64,000 nt of DNA from Cycas panzhihuaensis (taxonomy: Eukaryota; Cycadophyta). The notes under the pieces were generated by a model, which worked only from the letters and a program-made list of their open reading frames with translations, was not told where the DNA came from and did not search any database. A program made the position numbers and the translations under genes. This document shows, piece after piece, positions 49,058-59,795 of this stretch; within the stretch, counting starts at the first letter, position 1; every line of letters begins with the position of its first letter. The stretch spans positions 73,353,741 through 73,417,740 of the forward strand of contig CM041465.1 of the NCBI GenBank assembly GCA_023213395.1, in the 5' to 3' direction.

Positions 49058-49354
49058 TGAAAAGGGTTAATGACATAAGGTCATTACATTAGTTGATTAT
49101 TTCGAAAAAGGGTCTTAAGTGAACTTTAAATTAGATCACTTAAGTGAAATGCACTTTCATGTGCATTATGTGTAATTTCATTTCACCTAACTCAAATGCT
49201 CCCTCTCTCAATATAAAAGTAAATCTCAATGGAGGAGATTCATTCTTACCTCCCCATTTTGTGAGAGCTACTTTCTTTCTCTCAAGTCTCTCTTGCTTCC
49301 ATGTTTGCCTTTGTGTTTAGTGCATGGAGATGAAGGATAGATCCACTCTTTTCA
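49058..49354 (+). repeat. element I 3' LTR
   Basis: 297 bp, 295 identical to 43743-44039. Followed by CTTTT (duplication) and the last 4 bp of element O's LTR. Confidence 0.95.
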
Positions 49355-49368
49355 CTTTTCACATTGAT

Positions 49369-49859
49369 GATTCATGTCTATCTTATCATGTGGTTATCTA
49401 AGTGGTCTTGGCACTTTAGGATTGGTCTCCACCTTTTACTTATAACATTAATTAACCCATAATAGGTTTTCTTGCATTTTCTTTATGACAAGTAACCTTC
49501 TACTTCATCGGTGTCTTGATTATTAAATCCATTTATCTGATTTTTCATTTGTACATATAAAATTTGATATTGGTAATCATTGCGCTACATTATGTCTTGG
49601 GACATATCATCCCTTTTGATATTAATTCTATAACATAAGGGAGTAAATACTTTATAATCTTATTGTTGCCAGTGAAACAAATCGTTATCAAAACTTATTT
49701 CATCTTCCACATAGGGATCCAAATACAAAACACCCTTTATAGGTTCACATCTATTATCATCATTAAAAAGTGAATTTAATGAGTGATGAACATCTAATAT
49801 TATTTAAGAATCTAAATCATTTTGATCCTCACAGTTCTCATCATCTAAGGAGCTAAAAT
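49369..49859 (-). other. element F interior between protease and element O
   Basis: A minus-strand coding-like stretch (LLLILNHHTISEELTDFSSL, acidic after that) follows the protease. The expected RT is not found here or beyond element O. Confidence 0.5.
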
Positions 49860-50390
49860 CTGTAAGTTCCTCACTTATTGTATGATGATTTAAAATTAGT
49901 AGTAATCTCCTACCATTTTATTTGATAATAAGTGTATTACATACCCAGTTTTCAATGACTTGTGCACCATGCAACCATGGTCATCCTAGTAAGGCATCAT
50001 AAGTTGGTGACATTCCATCGATCATTGCAATGACTATGAAGTTTGTGACAAACACGTGATTTGTAATCTAGATCCTTTGTGCCATTAACATTCCTAAGGG
50101 TTGTATTCCATGTCGATTTACAAGCCTTAACTAAAATCATGATGGCCATAAGGTTGATTTTCCCAAGCGTTTATTGATATGATGTTAACTCCAACTTCTC
50201 TGTCCACCATTGTATGTTCTAACTTGCATCCAAGCATTTGCATAGTCAATTCTATATCTTGGTCATCTTTGCAGGTTCTAACATGTTGTTCATCTTGAGG
50301 ATTGTCCTCACCTGGGTCATTTTTCATAGGTTTGTAAATATGAAATTCCACTATTATAATCCTTGATTTTTACAATTGTTCTTTTTCTCC
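49860..50390 (-). pseudogene. element F gypsy protease
   Basis: Minus strand: LGCKLEHTMVDREVGVNIIS is the retropepsin loop (DRE in place of a D-G/S-G box). A frame change leads to LVNRHGIQPLGMLMAQRIQI and YDALLGWPWLHGAQVIENW, the LGRPWLH end seen in Tat/Athila-type plant gypsy proteins. A stop (SLG-like region near 50127) and a frameshift inactivate it. It is read on the opposite strand to elements O and I. Confidence 0.75.
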
Positions 50391-50596
50391 CACTCAATGA
50401 TGCAGGAGCATTTAGACTTTCATCATAACTTAAACCACTTTTCACTTTTTAGTCATTTTTCTCTAAATTTTGAGTTGTACTAATTGAAGTATAACCTTCT
50501 ACTTAGTGGTTAGAATTCAGTCATTCTTGCGTCAAAACAAAGGTCTATTTGAGTAGAATAGGTGAAAACAGCATATAACTAGACTGGAAGCCCCAT

Positions 50597-50875
50597 TGTA
50601 AACCCATAGTTTTTAAGCCTAAAAATGATCAAAAAATGCCTAAAAATTGAGATTTATTTTATATGTCTAAAAATAGTAGTTAATTTTATACTAATTTTTA
50701 CTTTTATATAATAATCCTTAGCGGTGTAGTTTTTCTTAACTTAGAAATGCAGTTTTCATTTAATATTTTAGATAATTGAAAAGTTTTTAGGGTTAGGGTT
50801 AGAAGTTTCTGAACTTCCCACTTTTACTTATATAAATGTAATTTTAGATTGTTGTTTGGTAGATTGAATAGAATG
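50597..50875 (+). repeat. element J 5' LTR
   Basis: Shares AAAAATTGAGATTTATTTTA, TAATAATCCTTAG, GGTTAGGGTTAGAAGTTT and TATAAATGTAATTTTAGA with 54777-55057 in the same order. TTATATAAATG (about 50830) is a plausible TATA box. Boundaries are not exact. Confidence 0.7.
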
Positions 50876-51425
50876 GAATGGAATTAGAAGTAAAATGACT
50901 TCTTTTTTTTTGGCTCTTTTTTGTTTTAAGTTTGTGCATGTGAGATTGAATGTTTTCGTGGCAAGTCATCCTTATCATCTAGTACTAGAAGGTAGTTTAG
51001 CTTTAAAGTTAAAGAAAAGAAAAACCACAAAAGTTTGAGGTGTTGTGATGGATATTTATTGAAGAAACTACATAAAAGGTAGAAAAATGCTATTGAAAGG
51101 GTGAGAAAGTGCTCATTGGGGCTTAGGAGCCTTGCAAAAACATTACAAGAGAAGCTTAAAAACCCAAAGTGGTTGGGTAAAGAGAAGAGCAGTAAAAAAT
51201 AGTGGGAAGAGGAGGAAGAATATACTATGCTGAAATAAACAAAAATCTATAGGTGTTGTGGAGGAGGATAGAATAACTTGCTACTATAATATTAAGACAA
51301 AGGCACAAAATAAATACCAATGAAGAAGAGGCATTAAGTGATGATGGTGCAAAACTAGAAGATGGAAAGCCACAAGAACCACAAACAATAGAAGAACGAT
51401 TCTAAAAAGTGCTTAAAGATAAGAG
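50876..51425 (+). other. element J leader
   Basis: Purine-rich (many AGAAGAGGAGGAAG-like words), leading into gag. No separate gene. Confidence 0.5.
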
Positions 51426-52235
51426 CAATGGAATTGAGATTGACATTCTAGACTACCACAGAAGTTTAAAACTAGAGGAGCTAGTACACTAGCTACATGG
51501 CATGGAGAAGTTTTTCGAATGGAAGGGCATGACTGAAGAAAAGAAGGTAAAGCTTGTATGCACGAAGTTAAAGGGACATGCAACTATTTGGTGGAATCAC
51601 TTGCAGAAGGAGAGGGTGAAGAAAGGAAAAAAAAAAGATTAAAACATGGACCAAAATGGTCAAGAAGTTCAAAGAAAAGTTTCTACCAATTGATTATTCT
51701 CAAACCCTTTTAAAAAAGTTCCGTAACTTAAAGCAGAAAGAAATGACAATACAAGACTACAATGATGAGTTCTATAAACTTTCCATTCATGTAGAGCATG
51801 AAGAGACAAATGAACAAGTCATTGTAAGGTACATAAATGCTTTAAAGTTTTCAATTCAAGATGAGCTTAGCATGCATAGAGTTAAAAGCATGGAAGATGC
51901 ATATCAATTAGCATTAAAAGTAGAAGAAAAGCAAAACAATCATGTTGCTTAAAGGCACTATGTGATGAGAAGAGGTTCATCACCTTTGTACAAAGGTAGA
52001 GGAGGAATCCCCTATGTGAGGAAAGAATCATCTAATAGGATGGAAAGACAAGAAGGAGAGAGGCAGGGTAGAATGTAAGAAGAAAGAGAAACTCAAAACC
52101 AAATTAAAGGAAGAGGATTTCTAGGGGCCTAACTAGGTAGAGGTTTTGGTGGTGGAAGAGGATGGAGAAGACCTTTTGTTTGTTTTAAATATGGAAAAGG
52201 AGCACATAGGCCATTTGAATGCCCTTGTCACCATG
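51426..52235 (+). pseudogene. element J gag
   Basis: Reads LHGMEKFFEWKGMTEEKKVK, LKGHATIWWNHLQKERVKKG, then MVKKFKEKFLPIDYSQTLLK, LKQKEMTIQDYNDEFYKLSI and AYQLALKVEEK, a standard gypsy gag capsid. An RG-rich tail and a knuckle at about 52180-52225 (CFKYGKGAHRPFEC, second Cys changed to Tyr) follow. A frameshift in an A-run near 51635 and stops near 51950, 52077 and 52130 break it. Confidence 0.8.
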
Positions 52236-52830
52236 AGGAATAATCCCAGAGGCAGGGAAAGCATCCAAGAGTGAATTTGGCCCAAAATAAAAATGGCAAT
52301 GGAGTCATAGCAAATGAAGGTGAGAGTCTAATACTCCAAAGAACCATGATAGCACCAAGACAACAATCCATACAGGATAAAGGAAAGGCGAAGATGGACA
52401 ATGATTCATGGCTACGAACCAACATTTTTAGAACAAGATGTACCATAGGAGGAAATATGTGTAAAGTTACAATTGATGGTGGTAGTTATGAAAATAAGGC
52501 CTCCAATGAAATGGTAGAAAAGTTAAGATTGAATTGTAAAGCACATCTACATCCATGCTACATTTCTTGGTTCAAGAAAGGAAATGAGGTGACTATTGAC
52601 AAGAGATGCTTGGTTAAATTTAGCATCGAGAAATAATATTGCGATGAGATATGGTGTGATGTGATCCTAATGGATGCATGCCATCTACTACTGGGGAGAC
52701 CATAGCAATATGACAAGAATGCCTTTCGTGATAGAAAGAATAATACCTACACATTCTAGAAGGATGGTGTAGAGGTGAAGGTATTACCACTCAAGGAAGA
52801 AGGGCATGTGGAAAGCATGGCGACCACTAA
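52236..52830 (+). pseudogene. element J protease
   Basis: TKCTIGGN-type entry (RTRCTIGGNMCKVTIDGGSY) with the DGGS active-site loop, then KLRLNCKAHLHPCYISWFKK, RCLVKFSIEK and HLLLGRP. A stop at 52634 and one after LLLGRP interrupt it. It processes the element's polyprotein. Confidence 0.8.
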
Positions 52831-53345
52831 AGAAATTATGAAACATGTATGAGAGGCTGATAGTTGTTATGCCTTGATGGCAAGATAGATAGAGGAGGAT
52901 AGCACGGAGATACTAGAGAATAACATCCAACTTTTAAAGCAAAAGGTAATTGAGGCACTTGTGTTCGCACTGCCAGACTTTGAAAAAGTGTTTGAAGTCG
53001 ATTGTAATGCTTCACATGTTGTAATTGGAGTAGTTCTTAGTCAAGAAATAAGACCTATAGTATTTTACGATGAAAAGCTTAATGGGGTAAGAAGAAGGTA
53101 TTCAACTTGTGACTTGGAATTTTATGCGATTGTCCAAGCTTTGAGGCATTGGAGGCATTATTTCATACTTAAGGAATTTATCATGTTCACTGATCACTAA
53201 ACCTTGAGGCATGTAAATACCCAAAGGAAATTAAATGATAGACATGTTAATTGGGTATCTTATCTATAAATCATTATATTTATTTTGAAGCATGAATCAG
53301 GGAAATAGAATTATGTTGTTGATGCATTAAGTAAGCGAGTGGCAT
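52831..53345 (+). pseudogene. element J RNase H, joined across an RT deletion
   Basis: After EILENNIQLLKQKVIEALVF the sequence jumps straight to ALPDFEKVFEVDCNASHVVI, the start of gypsy RNase H (catalytic Asp in VDCNAS). GVVLSQ, RRRYSTCDLEFYAIVQALRH and FTDH follow, then LKHESGK and VDALSKR. All RT motifs (palm, YVDD) that should lie before it are missing. The joint is near 52945. Confidence 0.8.
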
Positions 53346-54700
53346 TATTGACCACCATGGCAAATGAGGTGGTAGGATTTAAAGCCATTAAGGATTTATA
53401 TGACTTAGACCCTAACTTCGAAACAATTGTTAAGCACTATAAGAATCCTTTAATTGAGGGACATAGTTCTTTATGTGATGATTACTTTATACAGGATGGC
53501 TACCTATTTAAGAAAAGATAGTTGTGCATCTAAATAGACTCCATAAAAGAGAACATCATACGAGAGTTGCATAGTAGAGGTCTTGGAGAGCACTTTGGTC
53601 GAAATAAGACCATAGCTTTAGTAGAAGAAAACTATTTTTGGTTTCGAATAAAAAGTGATGTGGCAAGATTTGTGGTACACTACAAGATATGCCAAATGGC
53701 CAAGGGACCTGCACAGAATATTGGCTTATATATGTCCTTACCAGTACCTAAAGGACCATGCACATGCTTGAGCATGGACTTCGTCTTGGGACTACCACAT
53801 ACACAAAGATGTAATGATTCAATTTTTGTCATTGTTAATTATTTTTAGAAAATGGTTCATTTTATTACATGCAAAAAGACAAATGATGCAGTTGGGATAT
53901 CAGATTTATTCTTTAAAGAGGTTGCAAGGTTGCATGGTATTCCGAAGACTATCACTTCGAATCAAGACACAAAGCTCTTGATCCATTTCTAGAAGACTCT
54001 ATGCAAGAAGATGGGAACAAAACTCTAGTTTAGTAGTGCCTACCATCCATAAATTAATGGGCAAACTGAAATGGTGAACAAAGGTTTGGGAAACTTGCTA
54101 AGGCACATCGTTGGGGAGAAGCCTAAATAGTGGGATTGGGTATTGGCATAGGCAAAATTTACGTATAACAGTTCTATGAACATGTCAATATATAAATCAC
54201 CATTTCAAGTTGTATATGGCAGAAACACAAAGGGTGTACTGGATTTAGTGCACCTACCTATTGGGGAAAATATGAGTGATGATGCCAAAGTTTTTTTAGA
54301 GCATATACAATAGATTCATAAGGGATGAGAAAAAAGTTATAGGACAATAATAAAAGGTACAAGGAAATAACAAACATGACTCGCAGACATAAGGTATTTG
54401 AAGAACATGATTTGGTGATGGTTTACCTGAGGAAAGACGAATTTCTCCAAAGGGCCTACAACAAATTCAAATACAAAAAGCTTGGACCATGTCGGGTTAT
54501 AAAAAGGATTAATGACAATGCATACAACGTGAATATGTCTTAACACTTTGATATCTTTTCTATTTTTAATGTTTCAGATCCATATGCATATCATGAAGGA
54601 GATGAAGATGTAGATTATGAAGGTGAAGTGGCAAGTTGGGAGCCCCAAATGCCAAGGAAGAAGCCAGAAGAAACTGAACATGTGTTTGATATGAAGACAA
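53346..54700 (+). pseudogene. element J integrase and C-terminal module
   Basis: Finger: ELHSRGLGEHFGRNKTIALV and YKICQMAKG, with the first finger His and one Cys visible. Core: LSMDFVLGLP (Asp), [12 protein letters not shown] (Asp in place), YHP-INGQTEMVNKGL (Glu). Then YNSSMNMSIYKSPFQVVYGR. C-terminal: FEEHDLVMVYLRKDEFLQRA, YKKLGPCRVIKRINDNAYNV and FNVSDPYAYHEGDED. Stops are scattered (53519, 53846, 53989, 54028, 54540). It would insert cDNA in the nucleus; here it is dead, although the DDE residues remain readable. Confidence 0.82.
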
Positions 54701-54776
54701 TGAGCACATGACAGAGAAATTACAACAAATACCTAGTGCAAGTGAAAATGGCCTACGACTGGGTGAAAGGCCCCAT

Positions 54777-55057
54777 TATAGGCTTGTAAATTGCTAGCCA
54801 AAGAATACTCTACAATTACCTAAAAATTGAGATTTATTTTATGCCTAAAAATAATAGTTAATTTTAGACTAGTTTTCACTTTTATGTAATAATCCTTAGT
54901 GGTCTAGTTTTTCTTAGTAGAACTTAACTTAGAAGCGTGGATTTTATTTAGTATTTTAGATAACTGAGAAGTTTTTAAGGTTAGGGTTAGAAGTTTTTGG
55001 ACTTCCTGCTTTCACTTGTATAAATGTAATTTTAGACCGTCTTTTGGCAGTATGAAG
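54777..55057 (+). repeat. element J 3' LTR
   Basis: Partner of 50597-50875, diverged by many substitutions and a short insertion (TAGTAGAACT near 54915). Right edge about 55057. Confidence 0.7.
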
Positions 55058-55296
55058 AACCTTTCTCATGAACAACAGACAAAAGCAATAATTCTAGTAG
55101 ATAATGATATATTTACAGTTGTGCACCATAGATAATACTTCTCAATACTAAAGATTACAATAGATAACATAAATTCACAATAGTAAAACCCTTATAAATA
55201 TCATTCAACAGAGATGCACATCATTGATATAGAGATAACAATAGTATATATAAACAATAGATAATAGTATTAACAGAATAATAGCACTTGATACCA
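55058..55296. other. spacer with minus-strand PBS-like site
   Basis: No gene. ACTTGATACCA at 55286-55296 reads TGGTATCAAGT on the minus strand, a possible PBS next to the LTR-like 55297-55591. Confidence 0.45.
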
Positions 55297-55591
55297 TGTC
55301 CAGTAATGTTGAATCCTATTCGAAGTGAGAGCGACCCTCCAATAAGCACGAGGCCCTAATGGCACATAGCCATTATACTAAACATAATAGAATTTTCCAA
55401 GACAATTTACAAATGAGGAAGGCTACTTTATTTATAGCCTTCAAAACCAATTTCTTATTTTCCCTCCAAAAAATTGACTTCATAATAAAATAAAATAAAT
55501 GATTCTTCTTTTAATTTTTCTAAAAACTAACATCACCATAATAAATTCCCTTATAAAACTGACTTCCTTTTATTATTTCAGGAATGCTACA
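55297..55591 (-). repeat. element K: LTR with PBS on one side and PPT on the other
   Basis: TGTCCAGTAATG to GGAATGCTACA, 295 bp. The left neighbour is a PBS-like site (55286-55296). The right neighbour ATTCCCCTTCTC (55592-55603) is a PPT on the minus strand. No second copy is in the window. Confidence 0.5.
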
Positions 55592-55603
55592 ATTCCCCTT
55601 CTC

Positions 55604-56398
55604 TTAAAATGATACTTCGCCCTTGAAGAATTGAGAATTACTTGTAGTTTGTTCTAATCTTTCAACCACCACCAACTAGATTCAGTATGCCATAAAGATC
55701 TAGCTTGATCTTGCGTCTTATATGGAACTTTATTGGCAGATGTCTTGATTTATTGATGTTTATTCTTTGGCCTAGGTATATGTTGTATTTTGATTTGTAT
55801 CAGGAGGATCCTGGGACCTATGGGATACCCTATATGCCTTGTGTTGATCTTGTTCCGATTTTGCACATTCTGTCCTTAAGTGGAATGGATTACGGCAGAA
55901 AATTAAGGTAAAATTGTGGTGAATCTAGGAAAAAAATTGATCACAGGGATCCTAAAATGATAATTGCTTATCGTGAAAAAGAAAAGAAGAGGTGGGATTA
56001 TGAACTGAGGTCTAGCATAGCACTGAAGGTGTAGGAAGAACAAATAAGTTTTGGAATCTACCTTGGATGGAGATGAGAATTTATGTGGGTTTTGTTGGAG
56101 CACAACACTTCAAAAAGAAAGATAGATAAGGGATTAGTAATGAACATTCTTTTTGAAAAAAAGGCTTTAATAAGGTTTTAAGAATGGTATTAAGAGAAAA
56201 TGAAAGATTTAATGGAAAAGAATAGTACTGATAATATGGAATTGAAGGGTTTTGGGATGGACTAGATGGGGTTTTGTAGGGGATAATAATTGCACTACGC
56301 GATAAAACTTGACGAAGTGAGGATGCATGGTTTACAATAACTTGATAAGAAAAATTTCTGTGGAGAGAAAGGGTTTGAAAATATAACATTAAACTAGG
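55604..56398 (+). other. unassigned stretch with a coding-like plus-strand frame
   Basis: 55705-55911 is open (YQEDPGTYGIPYMPCVDLVP, ILHILSLSGMDYGRKLR). The same frame continues past stops with PKMIIAYREKEKKRWDYELR and EEQISFGIYLGW. Residue content looks like real protein, but I do not recognise the family. Confidence 0.3.
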
Positions 56399-56553
56399 TG
56401 TTAGCAATAATTAACTTAACTATACACTTAATGCTTCATTAGGGAATAGTTATCACAAGTAGGTGTAACAGAGGGACGTGTCTCTATATGAACAGGTACA
56501 ATGAAGAATCGTATCTATACACAAAGGGTTATGACACCATTTCAGGGTGTATT

Positions 56554-57405
56554 TGATAAGCCTCTACTATAAAATGTTTGTTAACCTCACTTTCATGACA
56601 TCTCCTAATCCTGCAAAGGTTGAGCTCCAAGAAGAAGATAAAGTAAAAGGTAATAAAAAACACCAGTTACTCATTGGGGAGATGTCAACCTCCTCCAAGT
56701 CATCGTTGGCTATAATTGAAGATGTATCAGAAAGGCTAATTGAAACTCAAACTACTAGTTGAGTTCAAATAATGAAAGCCATCCACTCCCATGTTCATGA
56801 TTCATTATGACAAATGAATCCTTCTTGGAGAATAGTTATGGAGGAGGACAAATATTCTTTACATGAAAATATTCCTTCTATTTGAACTGACCCTGAGACA
56901 ATGATTGCACCCATTGTTTAGAAGCCAATAAATAGATCACATATAGTAGCTACACTTGGTGGAGAGTTACATCAAAATAATATTCAATCTGCATTTCTCA
57001 ACCTAGACTTGAGAAGATTATATCAGGTACAAACCTCTGAGGTTGTTAAGGAAGGACAAGATAAACTATTGTGCCAATTGAATTGTGCTAAAGTTACATA
57101 CCTTATGTTCAATTTGGACTCGTCTTTAGCTAATGAAACATTATGACCTGTGAATGAAACTCTTAGTTTGGGGGAAGAGTACCTACAAGATCAAGTATTG
57201 ACATTGGAAGCGAGATACCAATCAATTGTTCAAGAGGTGTTTGATGAAAGCAAACTTCAAGTAGAATCTTCTTCGACCACTAACTGACTTGTAAAGCGAT
57301 TCACAGAGCTGTTGGATAACCGTCATCAGTCAACACTCAACAAGAGCATTCTTGAGGGGGGATCGATCTACAAGGATAGATCTTCTGACGAATGGAGTAA
57401 CTAAT
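56554..57405 (+). pseudogene. unidentified ORF before the 3' LTR of element L
   Basis: In the frame of 56547 the plus strand reads SPNPAKVELQEEDKVKGNKK, SSKSSLAIIEDVSERLIETQ, ATLGGELHQNNIQSAFLNLD, YLQDQVLTLEARYQSIVQEV and RFTELLDNRHQSTLNKSI. About 285 codons run without frameshift, with about seven stops. It is acidic and helix-rich, without known catalytic motifs. Its place just upstream of the PPT parallels the extra ORFs of elements G and F. Function unknown. Confidence 0.5.
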
Positions 57406-57438
57406 TTTGCTTCATCCCCTATTCGCATTAAAGGGGGA

Positions 57439-57796
57439 AGTTAACAATAATTAACTTAGGTTAACTATATACTTAATGCTCATTAGGGGATAATTATCAT
57501 GAGCAAGTGTGATAGAGGGATGTGTCTCTATACAAGTAGGTACGATGAAGAGTTGTGTCCATACGCAAAGGGTTGCAACACTATTTTAGGGTGTATTTAT
57601 ACGTACCCCTTTGGTATTCCAACCAATCAACTTGGATCAATGTAATCTCATCATATCTACTTGTATTCCATCTCACCATTGAACACTGTGTTGTTTTAAT
57701 ATAATAAACATTGTGTTAGCGGATTTTCTCTCTCGGAGTTTCCCATGATAAATCTATTGTTCGAGTCTTCCCTATGCATGTTCCTGGTGTGTAACA
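57439..57796 (+). repeat. element L 3' LTR
   Basis: 358 bp, AGTTAACAATAATT to GTGTGTAACA. TAATATAATAAACATT (about 57697) fits a polyadenylation region. The left copy matches its first ~160 bp. Confidence 0.65.
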
Positions 57797-59795
57797 GTCC
57801 CTGCCTCTAATTGGTTTAACATTAACCTACAACCTATATATACACAAATCTTAACACTAGGGTTGTAAAAAGAGATTGGGATTTATCTTATGATGAAATG
57901 AGATCTAAGGGGATTTGTATTTTGGCTAACTATGGGATAGTGAGAAGAGGGTTTTTCTATTGCTATTAAATTTGGAAATGAGAAAGGACAGATAAAACTA
58001 CCAAAAGAGATATGCATGTGCAGCATAGGATCAATGAGTACCTTGTTGGATTCACATGAGGTTTGTTGAGGTTCTTCTTCAGACTCCTTTGCTTACACCA
58101 CTAGTTCTCTCACTTGCTCTTTGACAGTTTCATGTTGCTCCTGCGTAGCTTCTCCTTTGATCTCCACTTCTATTAGATGATCAGACGTCATATGCACTTA
58201 TTTTGAGTCTTCAGTGCAATCGAGTTGATTTCCCTAAGTTGATGCTTGCTCGTGTTCTTGCAGGGTCTTTGAGCTCTCCTCCTTAATAGTTTATTCTTTT
58301 CCTTCTACTTTTCTTTTATTTCGGCCAACGTGTTTAATAGCTTTGATGCTTTGATATTTTCACAAAAAGCTTCAATACATGCAAATCAAAACCAAAACCA
58401 CTGGGAGAGTAGGAATACTTCTTTACTCCAATTAATGAACCAATCATGAGCTCTTCTGTTCAAGAACATTTTTAGGTTTTTCTGTAATCTTCAATTTTTG
58501 TATTGTTCATTAATTCATGGTTGATCTCAATGGTTTCTAAACATTTTATCAAAGCATATTCCTTTAGATTAAAAAAATATGTCTCTATTTTTCTTACTCA
58601 ATAAAGGTTGAACTTCGATGATTAAAATCTATATTCTCTACTAGTCAAAGCCACCACATATGACTTCTTGTTACAAACATCTAAACCAGGAACCCAATGG
58701 TTCAAACAACACTGCAATTTGACACTTATAGTAGGAGTTATGGACGAAAATGTCCAAGTACCCTATTTGAAAAATATAATTTTAAAAAATGAAAGACAAA
58801 AAGTGTTTTAAGGCCCTCTTGAACTTAACCCTCAGTTATATTAAGTCACCAACATAACCACCTGCTAAGGGAGTTATGCCATGGATTTGAAACAAGATTC
58901 TAATTTAGTTTAATATAGAGAAACTTTATTTTTTTTAAAAATTAAGTCAAGTCAAATATTTTCAATATACATGACCTTTAACTGAAGATAAGCGGGTGAC
59001 TGTCATTTGTATTTTTCATCAAAATCTCAATTGTGTTTCAATATTTTTCGTAGAAACTTGTGATCAATGTCTATTATGTCTACATTGAACTAATGTCTAA
59101 GCTCGGGTGACTATGGTGGTGGTGACTTTTTTCTCTCCATCTTCATGTGAGCACATATTCGCTCTGGATTCTTGTAAACTGAAAGTTTGTAGTTTGATCC
59201 TGCCCCTGTATTCTTGCCTACTCACTCAACTTCTTCCCCAACCACATAGCATATGCTCTCAAAGGATCTCTTATGCAACACTCATCTTCTTCTCCGACCA
59301 CGCAGTAATTGCATTTGTCTCTATGATGGAACTGCACTTTCTCATCCATATTTCGTCGTTTCTGTTCTTTGTGCTTCTCGATCATTCTTTTGGTGATAAT
59401 TCGATTCTTCTTCATTGCCTATTGACTCTCTACGGGATGTCTTTGATTGAGATAAGTGATAACTTCCCTTCGTAATAACAAACCTGACTAATCAATTTGT
59501 AACTCCCGTAATCTCTTTTGTCTATGACTCGAATGTCTATTACGAATTGCGTGATGATTTTCCTGGCAATGTTCTTTGCCCACTTGATTTGCAACTTTGT
59601 TACTAACTATGAAGAAATTCATTGCAGTGTTCTTTGCTACGGTTGCCTTGAATTCAAGGGTTGCCCAATGTGTAGATGATTGATGCTCGTAATCTCCAAT
59701 TTGCTCATGCAATGTGATCTTTGTTGTTCTAACCTACTAATCCTTGATTTGGTAGTAGTTTCCCTTGATTTACTACAAAAATCCCAGTCGTACCC
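57797..59795. other. unassigned stretch
   Basis: No supported gene. A minus-strand acidic coding-like segment at about 58250-58060 (HLIEVEIKGEATQEQHETVK) is interrupted by stops and unrecognised. The open frame at 59107-59475 (+) has no family features. Confidence 0.45.

Larger units (their letters stand above)
43743..49354 (+). mobile_element. element I: recent, defective Ty1/copia nested in element O's LTR
   Basis: 297-bp LTRs (43743-44039, 49058-49354) differ at only 2 positions. The target duplication CTTTT is exact (43738-43742, 49355-49359). PBS-like TGGTATCGAGC is at 44042 and a PPT lies before 49058. A long leader (44.05-46.1 kb) leads to a broken gag with CCHC knuckle, directly followed by RT and RNase H; protease and integrase are absent. 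At the joint, 47160-47185 repeats the last bases of the element's own LTR. It must have moved using proteins from another copy. Confidence 0.93.
35951..49363 (+). mobile_element. element O: Ty1/copia retrotransposon with nested element I
   Basis: 553-bp LTRs (35951-36503; 43194-43742 plus 49360-49363) and an exact TTGAT target duplication (35946-35950, 49364-49368) bound it. PBS is at 36506-36517 and PPT at 43185-43193. A 2.5-kb leader precedes one gag-pol frame (38996-43166) with the copia order gag, protease, integrase, RT, RNase H. LTRs differ at about 34 positions (6%). Element I is inserted 9 bp before the end of the 3' LTR. The polyprotein is dead through 13 stops, one frameshift and a protease active-site change. 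Confidence 0.95.
50597..55057 (+). mobile_element. element J: chromovirus-like Ty3/gypsy with RT deleted
   Basis: Diverged direct repeats at about 50597-50875 and 54777-55057 flank plus-strand gag, protease, a short RNase H and an integrase with C-terminal module. Only about 325 bp separate protease from RNase H, so the RT domain is missing. Numerous stops. The protein style (TIGGN, DGGS, WFKKGNEV, HLLLGRP) is that of chromovirus-type plant gypsy. LTR outer limits are approximate. Confidence 0.8.
56399..57796 (+). mobile_element. element L: truncated LTR element with an unidentified ORF
   Basis: 56399-56553 and the start of 57439-57796 are direct repeats. The right copy is preceded by AAAGGGGGAAG (PPT), so this is the 3' end of a plus-strand element with a truncated left copy. 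The roughly 900-bp interior is a single plus-strand frame with stops. No gag or pol motif. Confidence 0.6.

Noticed and set aside
50780-50800. TTAGGGTTAGGG resembling telomere repeat
   Set aside because: Only two units, present in both LTRs of element J, so it is part of the LTR.
55705-55911. Possible host exon on the plus strand
   Set aside because: The peptide looks protein-like but matches no family I can name and has stops beyond it. Kept only as a low-confidence note.
59107-59475. 122-codon plus-strand frame
   Set aside because: No recognisable motif, composition typical of chance frames in T/C-rich DNA, and no neighbouring gene signals.
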